This document shows, piece after piece, positions 12,607-26,157 of a DNA stretch of 64,000 nt (positions are counted from its first letter, which is position 1; every line of letters begins with the position of its first letter). Under the pieces are notes generated by a model, which made no database searches, was not told where the DNA came from, and saw only the letters and a program-made list of their open reading frames with translations. A program made the translations under genes and the position numbers. The stretch covers positions 48,577,370-48,641,369 of the forward strand of contig CM054117.1 of assembly GCA_028673005.1 (NCBI GenBank), given 5' to 3'. This stretch comes from Tanypteryx hageni. Taxonomy: Eukaryota; Arthropoda; Insecta; Odonata; Petaluridae.

Positions 12607-13567
12607 ATCATCATCATAGGTAGTCTGTCCGTAGACAGGTCCGTGATTATTCATGGTTAAACCTGGTTCTCCATATACTCCTATTTTCCGCTGTCCTCTT
12701 TATATCTTGATAACTCTCTTTCCCTTTCAAATCGTCTATCAGCTGAAACCTTTTCCTGCCTCTTTCCCTTTTCCCATCTAGTTTTCCTTCTAACACGTCT
12801 TTAATCATACTCTCTCTCCTCAGGTAATGTCCAACCCAGTTAGCCTTCCTCTTTCTGATAGTCTGTATAATCATTCGCTTCTCTCCTATTCTTCGTAGCA
12901 CTTCATCGTTTTTCATCCTATCTGTCCATTTTATCTTCAGCATTCTCCTCCAAGTCCACATTTCAAAGCTTTCTAAGTATTTTATGTCATTTTTCCTTAG
13001 CGTCCATGTTTCTGCCCCATACAATGCTATACTCCATACGTAGCATTTTATCAACTTCTTGCGGATATCTTCCCTTATATTCCCTGTAAGTAGTTGTTTC
13101 TTTCTCCTGAAAGCCGCTTTTGCTTTTCCTATTCTAGTTTTGATCTCATCCGTACATTTTGCCTCTCGTGTTATGATACTTCCAAGGTATTTATATTCTG
13201 AAACTTGTTCTAATGGCTTTCCCCCAATAGTTATGTTCAGATTCTCTTCTTTACCCGATATTCGAATGACCTTGGATTTTTCTGTATTTATTTCCATACC
13301 GTATTTTCTACCTGTTATCACTAGTCTATTTATCATTTTTTGTAGCTCCTCTTCCTTTCTTGCTAGAAGTACTTGATCATCTGCGTATTTTACTGTTCTT
13401 ATAATCCTTCCTCCAATTTTGAAATCCCCTGTGCCTTCTAAAGCTTCTTGCATTAGACTTTCTCCATATATATTGAATAGGGTTGGCGATAGGCAGCAGC
13501 CTTGTCTTACTCCTCTACCGATATTTATTCCGCAGGTGTCCACATTCTCAAACCTGACCTTTACAAC
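12607..13567 (-). mobile_element. 5'-truncated LINE (RTE-like 3' half)
   Basis: A minus-strand insertion that starts abruptly near 13567, next to a TA-rich repeat. It ends near 12607 with ATGATGATGATATATA, a short simple-repeat tail like that of RTE-type LINEs, which lack poly(A). Both flanks are TA microsatellite, so the target duplication cannot be told apart from it. Only the 3' part of the reverse transcriptase ORF and a short 3' UTR remain. Confidence 0.82.
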
Positions 13568-13570
13568 TTA
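12647..13570 (-). CDS. Reverse transcriptase, C-terminal half of a LINE ORF
   Basis: An uninterrupted frame of about 305 codons, open from an upstream stop at 13570. It shows the RT finger/palm motif RQGCCLSPTLFN, the catalytic YADD (about residue 53 from the GTG at 13543), and YLGSIITREAK in the thumb. The C-terminal LINE block has ALYGAETWTL, MWTWRRMLKIKWTDR and RKRKANWVGHYLRR. This tail is typical of insect LINEs annotated as endonuclease-reverse transcriptase. The endonuclease and the first RT motifs are missing, so the copy is dead. The absence of stops points to recent insertion. Confidence 0.85.
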
Positions 13571-16260
13571 TATATTATATATACAAACACATGAATATAT
13601 AATCGGGAACGCTCGGCTTCATGTGCCACGATATCAAATATTTTTCTGCTGCATCCCTCCGCCAATGGCATTTGATTTTTCGTACCGATGCCTCGAGTAT
13701 GTCAAAGGAAGGAGAGAAGAATGCCTGGAGAAGAAAGAGATACGTAGTGGAAGCCTAAAAGAGGAGAGGAGGATTTCTTGGAGGAAGGGTAGGGGTTCAG
13801 GATATCCGGGTTGAGGTGGTGAAAGAGGCAGGCGCCATTCTGAAGTTAAATCGAGCGGAATAAGGGAGAGAAGAGGAGGAAGAAAGGGAGGTAGTAGAAA
13901 AATAAAGGGGAACAGTTAGAAGAAAAATGGGGCGAAGGTGGAAGTGTAATGGATTGGCGATCGAATAGGAAACTTGGTTTTATGGAGAGAAAAAGAGAGA
14001 GAGAGAGGGGGGAGGGAAGATAAAAGAATAGAAAATAGCCCAGAAAAGGAAAATAGAGAATTGATTTGTCATTAGTTTATGATGAAACATTTTTTATTTG
14101 CTTCCGAGCTAATTTGTTCCGTAAAGACTTTTAGTAACAAGTAGAGTTGCTTTAGCTAAAGTGAGAGTTGACAATAATGTTCATATCCACGATACGACTA
14201 GGTCTCAAAAGAAATTTTAACATATGGTAAAAACGATTTTTTTTTCTCTTACCCTCGGGACAATAAAGATGAAATCTCATCAAAGTTCAACGAACTACAA
14301 GCTATTCTTGATAATTAGGGACATTTGGCTCAACAAATTCTCTTGTTAAGAGTTTTCTAAAGAAAAACTCGTCCGCCGAAAATATATATAAACGATCAAT
14401 AAATCTACCAGATGAGCGACAGCAATTATTTTTTTATTTACAACTTAAAAAACAAATTTAAATAACCAGGATCAACAAGACTGGCAAAGTCATTATATGA
14501 GCTCCAAGTCAGGAGAATTGTGGAATCCAAAAACTGACATCGAGATCTTAGGAATGAATTGGAATGAGACAAAAATTCTAAGGATTCGTTTCTCAGAAGA
14601 GATGGAAAAAGAGAGGATACGGAACGGAGAGGGGTGAAGAAGAACTATATACTCATGTAAAGGTAAGGGAAATAAAATGGAAGGTGAAGAGTGGGATGGA
14701 TAGGAGGGCGAGAATATAAAAATGGAAAAATGGAAATAGGAGTTTTATATGAGCCTTGAGAGAGAGAGAGAGATGGAGAAGGGGAGAGGCACGAAGGGCT
14801 TGGTTTATTGAGGAAAAGATGGAGATAGGACAGGGACGCAGAAAGGCGAGTAAAAAAGGCGGACGGGTGAGAGAAAAGCTATAAGTTGAAGACGACGGTG
14901 AAGCGAGGATAAATATAGAATATGGGAAAGAAACACGGCCATGGGCTTATCTTTAAAATATACTAATTTGGTTTTTTATAGCCTATGGGTCATGTTCTCA
15001 ATTTATCTACATTAAAACGATAGAAAAAATTATGACCACTTGCAAGAGAATATTTTGTAGCCATCTGAGAAGTTCGGCCTAAAAAGAAAACATACATCAT
15101 CGACTTAGGCTATTAATTTAAACAAAGACCAGGCACAATTACACAGAAATAACATTTTAAATGACTGAGATAGAAAACTTTAATGCGCAATTTTAAAAAC
15201 TAATTCCTCGCGCCAATTACTAAGTCAAAAATAAATACTATCACGGTTTCAAGAAGTAGTCACCGTGTAATTATCTCACTTCGAGTCGAAGCCATATTCG
15301 TAGTGATTTTATTATTTATATTGTGAAAGTTGTAAAAAGTTGCACACAATTTATTTTTTAATTGTGCATTAATTTTTTTCAAATTGAAATTCCACAATGT
15401 TGGATGAAAATATATGCCCCATAATCAGAATATAGTAACCAAATCAGTAATAACGGATAAAAAATGCGGAAGCCTTCAGGAACTATAAACGACGACTATA
15501 AAAAAACGAACGATTATTTGCAAGTGTGTATAAGTGAATGTAGCGATAAAATATTACGAGAACCGACAAAATAAGAGTATCGATGATTTAAGAGTGATTG
15601 TAGGTAATAGAGGGTAAATTAAAGTTGTATATATATGTTGAAATGATACAAATTATATTTCCACTAAATTACAATTTAATTATATTAATAAAATTGAAAC
15701 TTACGTAAATACTTTGTATTATTCCAGAGAGAAAGGAGTTTGACAGAATGTTATTGGGATATGAGATTCCGCAGAAAAGACCAAGGAACGAGAAAGAGAA
15801 GAGGCATAAATAGAATAACAAAATAGAGGATAGGAAAAGAGGATACTTTAGTATGGCATAACTTGATCGTAAGAGGAGAGAGAGTGAGAGGGAGATAGAA
15901 AAAAGGGAGGATAAAGAAGAAAAGCAAAATGATGAGGTAGTTCAGAAGAACGATGCTTAGAGGGCGTAACATTAAGCGTAATATGAGAGGGAGAGATGAG
16001 GAGTGAGAACAGTGATAAAACGGCTGGAGTTAGCGAAGAGGGAGCGGTTGAGAAAGGTTAGCGATGCAGCAGTTAAGGTGAAGAGAGCGAGAAGATGGAG
16101 GCAGCTGAAGGAGGGAGGGTGGGAGAGAGACATAGGAAACAAGCACTTGAGGGAAGAGAAGAGAGAGATTTGGAACGGCAAAATCCTTAAAGCGTTTAGG
16201 ATGATAGGAAATGGCAGAGTTACAAAGGGAGGGCGTTTAACTCAAGTAATCCCTTTGTGA
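13568..16260 (+). repeat. Purine-rich tracts
   Basis: GA-rich on the + strand at about 13690-14070, 14590-14910 and 15720-16200, separated by AT-rich sequence. No clear duplication between the tracts at the level of ordered blocks. Open frames in them are Lys/Glu/Arg-rich artefacts. Confidence 0.6.
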
Positions 16261-19200
16261 GTTGATCAGCAGGATCGTGAATTATTCATTCGGGAGCTTC
16301 ACTCCCAAATAGAGTTCAAATAGAAACGGCAAATGTCTCCGTGTTTGAGAAAGGTTTCACCCGTGGTTCTTTCCTTTTGCCTCTTTTAGGTGTCCATTTT
16401 CTGCTCCACGTATTATATCTGGCAGAGAATTTGCGAAAGTCAGATCATTTTGCAAAACGTATTCATATCTACATAAAGTATTGTAGCAATTTACAAAGTT
16501 AATATTTATTATTTATAATGAATTTCTACTAAGTAACGGCCGAAACAATTGAATGTATTCATACCTGCTAATTCTGTAATTTAAAACTAAGTTGAGCCTC
16601 CAAATCAATTAAGGAGCTAACTAAAATAATAACTCTTTATTGACCTCATTTATCACTATATGTGGTTTATCCCCAGTTAACCTGTTCTAGCATATTAGGG
16701 AAGGTAGAAAATCGAAGCGGGCGATGATATTTGTATTATATGCATCCCAACCAACACCACGAAATAATTTCACCCTGGTTTATATGCAATCCAAACACCG
16801 CCACAGGCGGCGTCATCATGAATTTTAGGCAACCCAAACAACGAGATCATAAATATTTCGGGATCCTGAATCGTTATTGTAGGCTTAAGCACAGGTCTAG
16901 ATAGAGCCACTCCGCCAAAGCTCGCGAGTGGGAACCCCTTCTTGGAAATAATATTTTTGTTCGTGATAATTATAAGGAACTAACTGATTAGGACAGGCCT
17001 ATGCTGCATACATAAACATGATATTACTTAGATAATTAAAGCATAACAAAAATCGGTTACCAGAATGTAGAAATCCATCCGTACAGATATTAACCCCTCG
17101 TGAATTTCAATGATATATAAATCCGATCAGAACGACCAGGAAAATGATATTCAAGCTCTAAATTCCATACGATGGTCACACTTCACCATTACCTTGCGTT
17201 TCTTTCTTCTAAATCGATCAATCACTGAAAATATTTTTATGCTTCGCCGCTATTTTATTTCTATTGCGCCTTCGTTTTCGTAGAATTAAAATGTTTTACT
17301 TCAGTCCTTGTTTAGTAGCTAAATGGATAAAATCGACAGTCCTTCTATCGATTTCAAAATTTGCTAAAAACGTTCCCTAAATTATGAATAACGAAAGAAA
17401 TTAATTTTTATAAATGAAAATTTAAGGCGAAAATTCATATAAGAATTACTTTCAAAGGTACAAGCTTTTTCAAATATCCATGCACATTCTGATATATCTT
17501 AAGACTCATATATTATCGCATGTGTGATCTGTGCGTCGAAAGTTCTTTTCAATGTGGCTGAAGTCGATTAATTTTCCTTGTGAAAAAATCTCTTTCAATT
17601 CTTAACGCAAATAAAAAGTCAAAAAGGCTGTTGACAAATAAATAATAATAATAATAAATAATATAAAAGGTTTTCTCCTGCTCAAAAACAATCGCAGGAA
17701 GACATAATCAAGAGTCCTCTTGTTCTTCGTACTTAATGGAAATAATACGTCTAATGAAAGGCTTTATTCGTCCTTTTTATTCAGATTAATGAAAATAAGA
17801 GAGCTACCTCGCAACGCCACTCTTGTCTTTGACATGGAAACAACAAACACATTTCCCTTTTGCGCGTCGCCATTCACTTTGAACATAGGATTTAATTGAA
17901 ACATTTTGTGGGCATATGCTAATAATTAATTTGTATAATACACATTTACCTTCAGATTTCAACATTTGGCATAACTTCAAAGTATAAAATTAGACGTTAG
18001 TGAGTTGCTTGCCTAGGAAGGGCAATGTGCGAAGTGAGTAAGCACAATAGGCTCTATGACTGACCTAGTCAAAAATATTAATAAGAATTATTTACGGAAA
18101 TATCAATCTACTTAAACTAAATTTCAAGAAATATTTTCCATATGCATGCAGAAATTTATTTATATCCTAATTTTTAATTTAACTCAAACCACAACGTGCG
18201 CTAAATAAGATCAATGCAAAGTTTATTTTTGGATACGAATTTAAAACATTTTTATCTCTTTATTCGTTTCAAATTTAGAAAGTTAAAACCGGAATGTAAT
18301 GAATTAATCGACTAATCCTTATCCTTTATCCACTAGCTCATCTAACGACCTTCTTGAAAACTTTTGATTAACCTGTTACTTATTTGTAAGCCTAATAGCA
18401 GTGTTACAGTAGCCCATAGATTTTTTAATATCAATTCCTGAGTTAATTTAATAATGTTATTACTGAGCATCGAAGATTAGCTTCAAAATTCAATAATTTT
18501 TTTAAATAAATGCCATTGGTTTACAAAGCCTTTCAGCACCAAATTCGTATATTAAAAATAGTGTATTCTGCATCATTGATGTGACAAGTTACACCCGGTC
18601 ACTTCAATCAAATTTTCTACAAATACAATATTTTAATAAACCTTTGGGTTGGGACAAAGCTAATATCTGCCGTACTACAATATCAGGCCAAAATCAATGA
18701 TAAAATTCCAAAATTCTCTTTTGGCGAAAGCATTAAATGTTGTTATTTTTCAATCGGAAAGAAATACAGAAGAGATCTCTTGGATTAAAGGTTGTGACGT
18801 CACGGCTACAAGTTCACATCCTTATAGCTATGGCTAACAGAGAAATAATACGCTTCCTTATTTATAAATTAAAGATGATACTTATAAATGAATACAATAA
18901 CAAGCAAAAGCGAAGCGAAACCTTTTTCTGGCATTTTTCAAAGTGGTGGCCAAATTTCCAAGATATTTTGAGCGATAAATATGGAAATTAACGCGTTAAC
19001 GTTATTAATCCGAAATCCAATTTCTCTATCGACTGATCGCGTTAATCAACACGCAACCGCAATATCCGGAATTCAGCGGAATAAATCATATCGGCAACGT
19101 TATAAACGGCCTTTTATGCTTGCTTAGCCGCAACCGTCGAAAAAACTATTCTCCGCGGCAATTTTGACTCACCAAACTCACCTCCGACAACCCACAAGTC

Positions 19201-21651
19201 ACTCGAAGGATCGTTAAAATCCTACTTCAATGTACGATGTTTGTATCGGATCCGCGGAATAACGTGTCGGCAATCGATTTGAAAAAACACGGAATCTCGT
19301 ATCAGAGATGCCAGCACAAGTTAGAAAGGGAGAGAGAGAGTTTCTCGGAAACTCTGATACGAGGTTGTTTCTTCACGGTGCAAACTTTCTTCTTCTCTCT
19401 CCTTGTAGCTTGATTGGCCGGAAATAGAGAGTTAAATTGGCATTCGCGACTCGTACCTCGATGTATAGATAAACATTGGCAGAAAGCAAACTCGGAGAAG
19501 GGAGAATGCGAGGAAGGGTTAAGAGGAGAAGAAATCTCGGAGAAAGAGAATGAGGATACTAAATGAGGACACCAAACAGAGAGAGAGAGTGAGAGACGAG
19601 GGACAGAAAGAAACTTGAAGACGTCAGTAACAAGTGGACACGGGTAAAAAAGAGAAACACGAAAGTAGCTAATCCATCCAAACTATCCCATGTAATCTGT
19701 CAGAGACAAATGGTGTGAATTTTATACCACACATCGATCATCTCGCAAATGAGCAGGGCGTTGTTAATTTTAGGCAGAAGCTTGATTGTTTTTTGTAGTT
19801 TATTAAGGCGCCTTTTTTACTTTCCAGTAAGGCAAATTATCCCAACTCAGCCAATCGTAGTCTCGTGGGAAATTGTCCTCGCGGAGAAATTATGCGTAAT
19901 TTCGACTTAAGCGCTCCAAAAAAATTCCTCGAGAGCAGACGTAATTAATCTGAAGACCTTCTACTATATGTTTTGAATCTTCTTACATCCGTGACATAAT
20001 GCAATTGAATAGGATTAAACATAGATTAACTGAAGATCGTGGGTGTAGAACGGAAAAAATAGCTCTCAGTAAAAACTGAAAAACCCGATAAACTTCTTAT
20101 TTATCTCAATTTGTTTAAATACCTTCTAAAGTGTAAATTTTCCAATCAGGCGAAAGAAATTTATAGAAAAACGACTGCCAAACGCGCGTAGTTAGTCGTT
20201 ATTAAACTGTTTTGTTTTTATTATATTTAATATGGCATAGGTTACGCATTTTTAAAAGCGTCGCATTTATTTGATAAATTCAAATGTAATTTTTAAGGCT
20301 GATTTTATGCAATTTGAATAAAATTACTAATTATTTTGATATCTAAAACTTAGATTCTTATATGGTAAGAATATAGTAGGAATAGGGAAAACTGCATCTG
20401 TCGTCAAAGAAAATCTCCTCACGGAAACAAACCTCCCATCATCGCCCCGAAAATAACGTACTTCATTTGTTAGCCATTCGTGATCACTAAATACGATTTT
20501 TGATGTTGAAGTAGGCCCGATACATAAATGATAAAATATAATTCATCAAAAAACTTGTTTCAAAATGATCGGATTTAAGGTAACATTTCTCAAGAGGTAA
20601 AATCAAACTTAACAATGAACCCCTTTACGCTCAAGTTAAAACCCTGCTCGAGGAGTTTTGTGACATGGGTTAAGATCCAACTTAATCCGACGCAGGGATT
20701 TTGAACGTTTCTCGTGCACCAGCCATGGCACTGGCAGGCCGGAATCGCTGGACCGAAACACAACGGAGAAGATTTTTTGATCTTCACAAAGGCTATTTGA
20801 GTTGTTCTATCCGATGTAAGGAGATCAATATGAGCAAAGGCTAGCGGATAATGTTCACCGAACTGTGATTTATACCGCAACGAAAACGTTCCGTAAAATG
20901 AAATGTTACAAAAGACGAGGAGGAAAAAATTTGTCCGGAATTTAACCAGAAACTTCTGTAGGTATCTCCTTAAATTATCTTCACAAACAAAACCAACTTA
21001 CAAAGGTAACTCTCAGGATCAGATCTCTTTTGTGGAAGATAATATGTCGTCAATCATGCATGTCACGCGTTTAAAACAAGAAACGTGTTACGTTCTTTCA
21101 TGAACATGAAGACGTTTTCTAGCAGCTCGATGAATTTAAATCTGACTTTTAAAGCTAAAAAATAAATCTAAAATGTTGAATAAAATCGTCTCCAAACGAT
21201 ACAAGACAAATATTTACAAATACACGCTTTATATAGTGTATTTCTTTGAATATAAATACATCCAACCCCCACCTTGCAAGGTTTTGCTTAACACGTATTC
21301 AGTTTAGCACGATTTTCATTCTAGAGACCTACCTCGAATTGTATGGCCATCAATTACACTTTAGCACAGTTTCGAAACTGTCTACAAGCATTAAAAATTA
21401 TAGAATGATTCAATTTGACTCAAAACAAAGAATAAAGGAAACAATTATGAATAAAATTTAACTAAATTGTTGCACGTAAAACTGTTCAAATGAAACATCG
21501 CGTATTCCTATGAAAAATTTACAGATTTTGTCAGTAAAATGATGGTGAAGTAATTTCAATGCTTTTAAAGATGAAATCGCACCAATTGTAAGTGAATCCT
21601 TTGCCTTATCTTATCAGTCAGTAAATATAAACATTTTAAAAAAATAAAGCT
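16261..21651. other. Unassigned sequence with one strong inverted repeat
   Basis: No gene or bounded element found. CTCGTATCAGAG (19296-19307) and CTCTGATACGAG (19352-19363) form a perfect 12-bp inverted repeat with a 44-base loop containing GA repeats. The surrounding 18990-19450 is CpG-richer than average and may be regulatory, which is only a guess. Confidence 0.45.
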
Positions 21652-21655
21652 TTAA

Positions 21656-22253
21656 TCCTAGAATAGTAACGTGAGTCACTCTGACTCACATATTGCCGAA
21701 AAATGAGTCTAACGCTGTTTCTTGTTCAAACACGCTCCCCCCTCTCTTAGCAGTGCTTCCTCTAGTTAGTTGTCTATGTGCTGTCAAAGGAGCAACACTT
21801 TATCTTTCTCCGGTCACCGTTACCGGCTACAATTTATGCAAAAGTTAAACAAGGGGCTGACGTGCCAATGGCAAAAACTTAGTTTGACAAACTTAAGTAA
21901 TGATCTGAAAGCTATGATTTGCAAAGACTTAGGAAAGGAAAAAAGGTTCCTGAAATACATCAAGCTACAGATCGACAAATATTAAGAAAGTATTGTCATT
22001 TGTGCCATTATGCCAAGAGAAGGAAAACCTCCACTTTCTGCATACTTTGCAAGAAGCCTATCTGTAACGAGTACCAAAATAAATTATGCCCTAATTGTTA
22101 ATTTACTTATTTCTAATATTCACTACATTTTGACGTTAATAAGAATCGTTTTAAAACAGTTTTTAATGATATTTTCCTATTCGAAGTTTAAGTGAGTCAA
22201 ACTGACGCAGCGTTACCAACAAGTGCCTAAAAAATACCGTTACCATTCTAGGG
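21656..22253 (+). mobile_element. piggyBac element remnant, internally deleted
   Basis: Left end TCCTAGAATAGTAACG preceded by TTAA (21652-21655). Inverted right end CCCTAGAATGGTAACG followed by TCAA (22254-22257), one change from TTAA. Just inside the left end is the near-palindrome GTGAGTCACTCTGACTCAC; the right end has a degraded copy, GTGAGTCAAACTGAC. Only the last part of the transposase survives, so the element is a 598-bp deletion derivative. Confidence 0.82.
21770..22101 (+). pseudogene. piggyBac transposase C-terminus with cysteine-rich domain
   Basis: The frame ending at 22101 reads CHLCHYAKRRKTSTFCILC, then KKPICNEYQNKLCPNC and a stop. This is the C-terminal cysteine-rich zinc domain of piggyBac transposases, which binds the ends. 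An overlapping frame at 21770-21985 holds the residues just before it, so at least one frameshift is present. The catalytic DDD core is missing entirely. Confidence 0.78.
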
Positions 22254-22257
22254 TCAA

Positions 22258-24172
22258 AACTTTTTTATGTCTCAAAAACATCTGACCTGGCATCCAAAAT
22301 TTCATCATTATTCATGAAACATTAGGGTATTTTGTTAGTCAATTTGAAAAATAAATTTAATACTAGAAATTTTTGGTATCTTTCATATTATCCATGTATG
22401 GATTCGGGCTGTTAAAGTAATGCATTCCGTATAAAATATTTTGCACGTTCTTGCTGAGTCATTATCCCTCTAAATTTGATGTGCCCTAAAAATTCAAACT
22501 TAAGATGAGAATTTATTTTTATTTGAAAACATCCAAAGCTGAAAAACCGTCGAATGCTATTCTCAACGTCCTGGAATAGGAACTGTCTTCGTATTTTTCG
22601 CGAGCCCCAGCCCATTTAAATGTGTCCTTGAAAGATAAACCCTCTCAACATAACGCCAAAAATATTTCCCCTTCGCGTATAACGTATTACTGTACTACAG
22701 CATCTCGCTATCGGATTTTTCGCTCCGGAGTAACAGCATCGTTCCGAGAAAAAAACAAACATGCCGCTAAAATTTCGTTATAAATTATCTGGAAACTGAA
22801 CTGAATTTCCCGTTATTCCTGAATTCCTAAAAATAGCTAGCTCTCGGAATGATTTATGGACCTGTCGTCGGTTATGTGTGTGTGCGACGGGTTGCGGGGC
22901 GACAAACGAGAACTGGAGTAATGGCGCGCGCACACGCACAAACAGATATGAATGAAAAAAACATATCCCCGACGCTTTTGAGTGATGAGAAGGAATGGAG
23001 GAGAAATTTTCCGTTTATGTGAAACTCGTTTCAATAAATTCTCGAAAAACGCGGAGGAATCCGAAAAAAATCAAACCGAATAGGCGACAAAAGAATTGAT
23101 GTCATAATTAAATTACAGCATTACGCGACTAAAACAGAGGTAGGTCACGGTTTGGAGAATAGTAAAAACCAATAGGTCAACGAAAACAAAAATGCACACG
23201 GCTGAATATTTTTACGCAAAAATACAGGCCTGGAACTGAGTTACGCAGTGAAGAGATTAATAGTTACACTTCACTGTTCGAGAGTTCTGCAACGTTAAAA
23301 GATAAGTAAACAGTTAAATTCTTCCGTTTTTTAACTTTTTAACCAGCTATTATCTTTATCTATTATCAGCTGAAAAATAAATAAATATCCATTGGGTAAG
23401 CTGAAGAAGATTTCATTTGTACAAAAGTGGAGATGATACTAAATATTTTTTGCGACGGGATATTTGGTTCACTTTAATTATACAGAAAGTTATATTTTCA
23501 AACGGAGTTAAGTAATTACAGACTCGGACATTATGTAATCCGAACGAGAAAGCAGAAACGGAAAACAGATTAAAGTTATGAACAAAAACATACTTTTAAC
23601 TTCATTTCTACGACACTATCATGATATCGTAGGGAAGCCTACATGAAACCATTTCGAGATTACTTTATAAAAATATAATAGCAGGTGCTGATTAAGGATT
23701 ATTAAAGGTGATCCGGTCTTCGCTACATAAACAGATTTATCCGAGAAAAAACATGACTCTAAGGAACAAATATGGCGAAGTTGGAATGTACTAGAAACAT
23801 AAAATGAAACTGAATGAGGATTTTTTGGTAACAACGGTAGAAAAATGAACCCAGATACGATCTCTTAATAAATCGCGCATTTTGAGCATTTCATTATTGA
23901 GTCCCAGAAGTTTTAATTCATAATTATGTATGTCAGATATAAAATGTTATCTATATTTCTCCTCCAGGGAACGAAAAACATGAATGGAACTTTTAACTCC
24001 TTCGAGATGGAAACATAATTCATTTTTTATCAGACAAGGCTAATCAGCGTAAATTTTAAGTGTTTCTCCCATCAAATTGTATTTTGTGCATCGGCCATAA
24101 TAATTACCCAACAGGAATTGAACTCGACATAAGACACTTTGAAAACTAGTTTAAGAATGCAAATAAAATCTT
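22258..24172. other. Unassigned AT-rich sequence
   Basis: No supported gene, RNA or mobile element. Short CpG-containing patch at about 22860-22940 (GCGCGCACACGCAC). Confidence 0.5.
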
Positions 24173-24256
24173 CGCTGTGGGGACAGGATTCAAACCTGCG
24201 AGGGCTTTACCCATTGGATTTCAAGTCCAACTCCTAAACCGCTTGGACACCACAGC
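24173..24256 (-). tRNA. tRNA-Ser(UGA)-like gene, possibly a pseudogene
   Basis: The minus strand folds as a type II tRNA. Acceptor arms GCTGTGG and CCACAGC pair fully. The D stem is TCC/GGA, and the anticodon stem TTGGA/TCCAA carries the loop CTTGAAA (anticodon TGA). There is a long variable arm and a G discriminator. TTTT follows within about 10 bases on the minus strand, as for Pol III. Two oddities: the T loop reads TTTGAAT, so the invariant C56 is a T, and two extra C residues sit between the T stem and the 3' acceptor strand. It may therefore be a decayed copy. Confidence 0.65.
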
Positions 24257-25933
24257 TCTTGTAAACAATAATGATCACTTTTTTACCTGCAATGACTTTC
24301 CCAAAAATCTACCGCAACATATTATCGTCCACTTTCAATTTCACCTTCCTGATTCTCTAAAATGGACGGAAAATCCGAGGACGTCATAGAAACTTGGCAG
24401 TAGATCTCAGTGGAGAGCATTATCAGAAGTTTCAAAAAGAGTTGTTTATCTAACGCAACGTTGGAATCAGATGACAAAGAAACAAAACATCAAGGAAGCT
24501 GATCTGACAATAAAAGTGACTATTCTAGCGATGTGGAAGGTTTATGTGAAGACGAACGATTAGCTTATTAAGAAACCTTTCTATGAATTTTGCAAAATTA
24601 AAATGTGAATAAAAATTTTCGAAACATTTTTAATATAATTTATCCACGTTTTTCTGAAATTCAATCTTTATCAAGTAGTTCTGGAAAGAATTAATCTGCC
24701 TACTTTCCTTTGGAAACCAGCCTAAAAATAGATTGGGAAAGATATTCGTAGACCACCATCGCCCAGGCGTCCAATTTTTGTCAAATTTGTGTCTATAAGT
24801 TCCTCATATTTGTCCTACGATACAAAACACATTTAAAATTAATAGAAAAACTGCGTAATACTTTTAAAATAGTTTTGAGACAATACTGCGTCACCGATAT
24901 CCCAAGGATACGCAGCACGGTTATAGGTTAAAGAGATGAAACATTGTTTGACCCCGAAAAAATTTGCTGAACCAAATAAATACAAAATTCGGAAATTCAT
25001 TTACGAAATATTGACGTAAAGAAGAATTTCTCCGATCCTCATTACCCAAAACATAAATTCAAAACATGATTAATATCAGAATTTTGTTAGAGGTGACAGT
25101 TTCGAAGCACAAAAATAGAACGTAGAACATAACTTCGAGATTAGAAGAAAAAATACCAGAAATATCAATTCGCAACATGCCTAGGGCCTCTTCATCACAT
25201 TTTACTTAAAGCAAATGTGTTGGGCATAAGAAGACCGCAGGATCGATAAGTGCCGAGTATGTAGGTATTAGTAAAAATTTTAAAAATATATCGTTGCGAT
25301 GATTCCTTCAGAAAAAACATGGATACGCATAGAGGTTATGCTGCGCAAAACCTATCAACCATGCGAATCCTTCTTGTTTTATTGGAGGAAGTGGAGGGAG
25401 GAGGAAGACAGGAGAGAGGAGCGGTCATGACGCGATGACGTATATTAGAGAGCATCGAAGAAGAGAGCGGTCTCCCCCATCGTTGATGGCGTGGTGTAAA
25501 AAGCAAACTTCGAAGAGGGAAGAGGTAGATTTAGGGCGAGTGACGTGTATATACACACACTCCCCCTTTTATACCCTTCCTCTGGCCCTTTCCCATCTTC
25601 ATCGTCTTTCCTCCTTTCTCCCGCGGCACAAAAAATGGAGAGGTTTCCTCAAAAAAGTATTGAAGGGAGATGGACGGCAAGGCCGAGGGGAAATATATAG
25701 AAAGGGAGTATGCGCGATGATGGTGATATCCGTGCTCCAAGCTCGCGTTTGTGTGTGCGTGTGAGTGCGCATCGGCGGTCTACCCGTTCTCGAAATATCA
25801 TTTTCCTCGGAAGAGAGTCAATAGCCGAGGAAGATGATGGGATCTTACCGAAAAGTTGAATGAGGAAAAAGTAGGAAGGTAAGACATGAAGGAGCCGCTT
25901 GAATGGAAGGAGAACCTTCTCGGTGATGGATAT

Positions 25934-25939
25934 GAGAGG

Positions 25940-25973
<34 letters not shown>
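25934..25973. repeat. (GA)n microsatellite
   Basis: About 20 GA units with one GAAA interruption. Confidence 0.95.
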
Positions 25974-26089
25974 ATCACGTGATTCTTTGAGTAACTCGGT
26001 CTTTTGTACCTTTGTGAGAAAACGTATCGGATAGGATATTTTTTACTAACGCATTTTTTACATCAGGACGTCATTTTTCTTTTCGTCTA

Positions 26090-26095
26090 CCTCTC

Positions 26096-26145
<50 letters not shown>

Positions 26146-26157
26146 TCTCTCTCTCCA
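26090..26157. repeat. (CT)n microsatellite
   Basis: About 33 CT units with two CACT interruptions. Confidence 0.95.
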
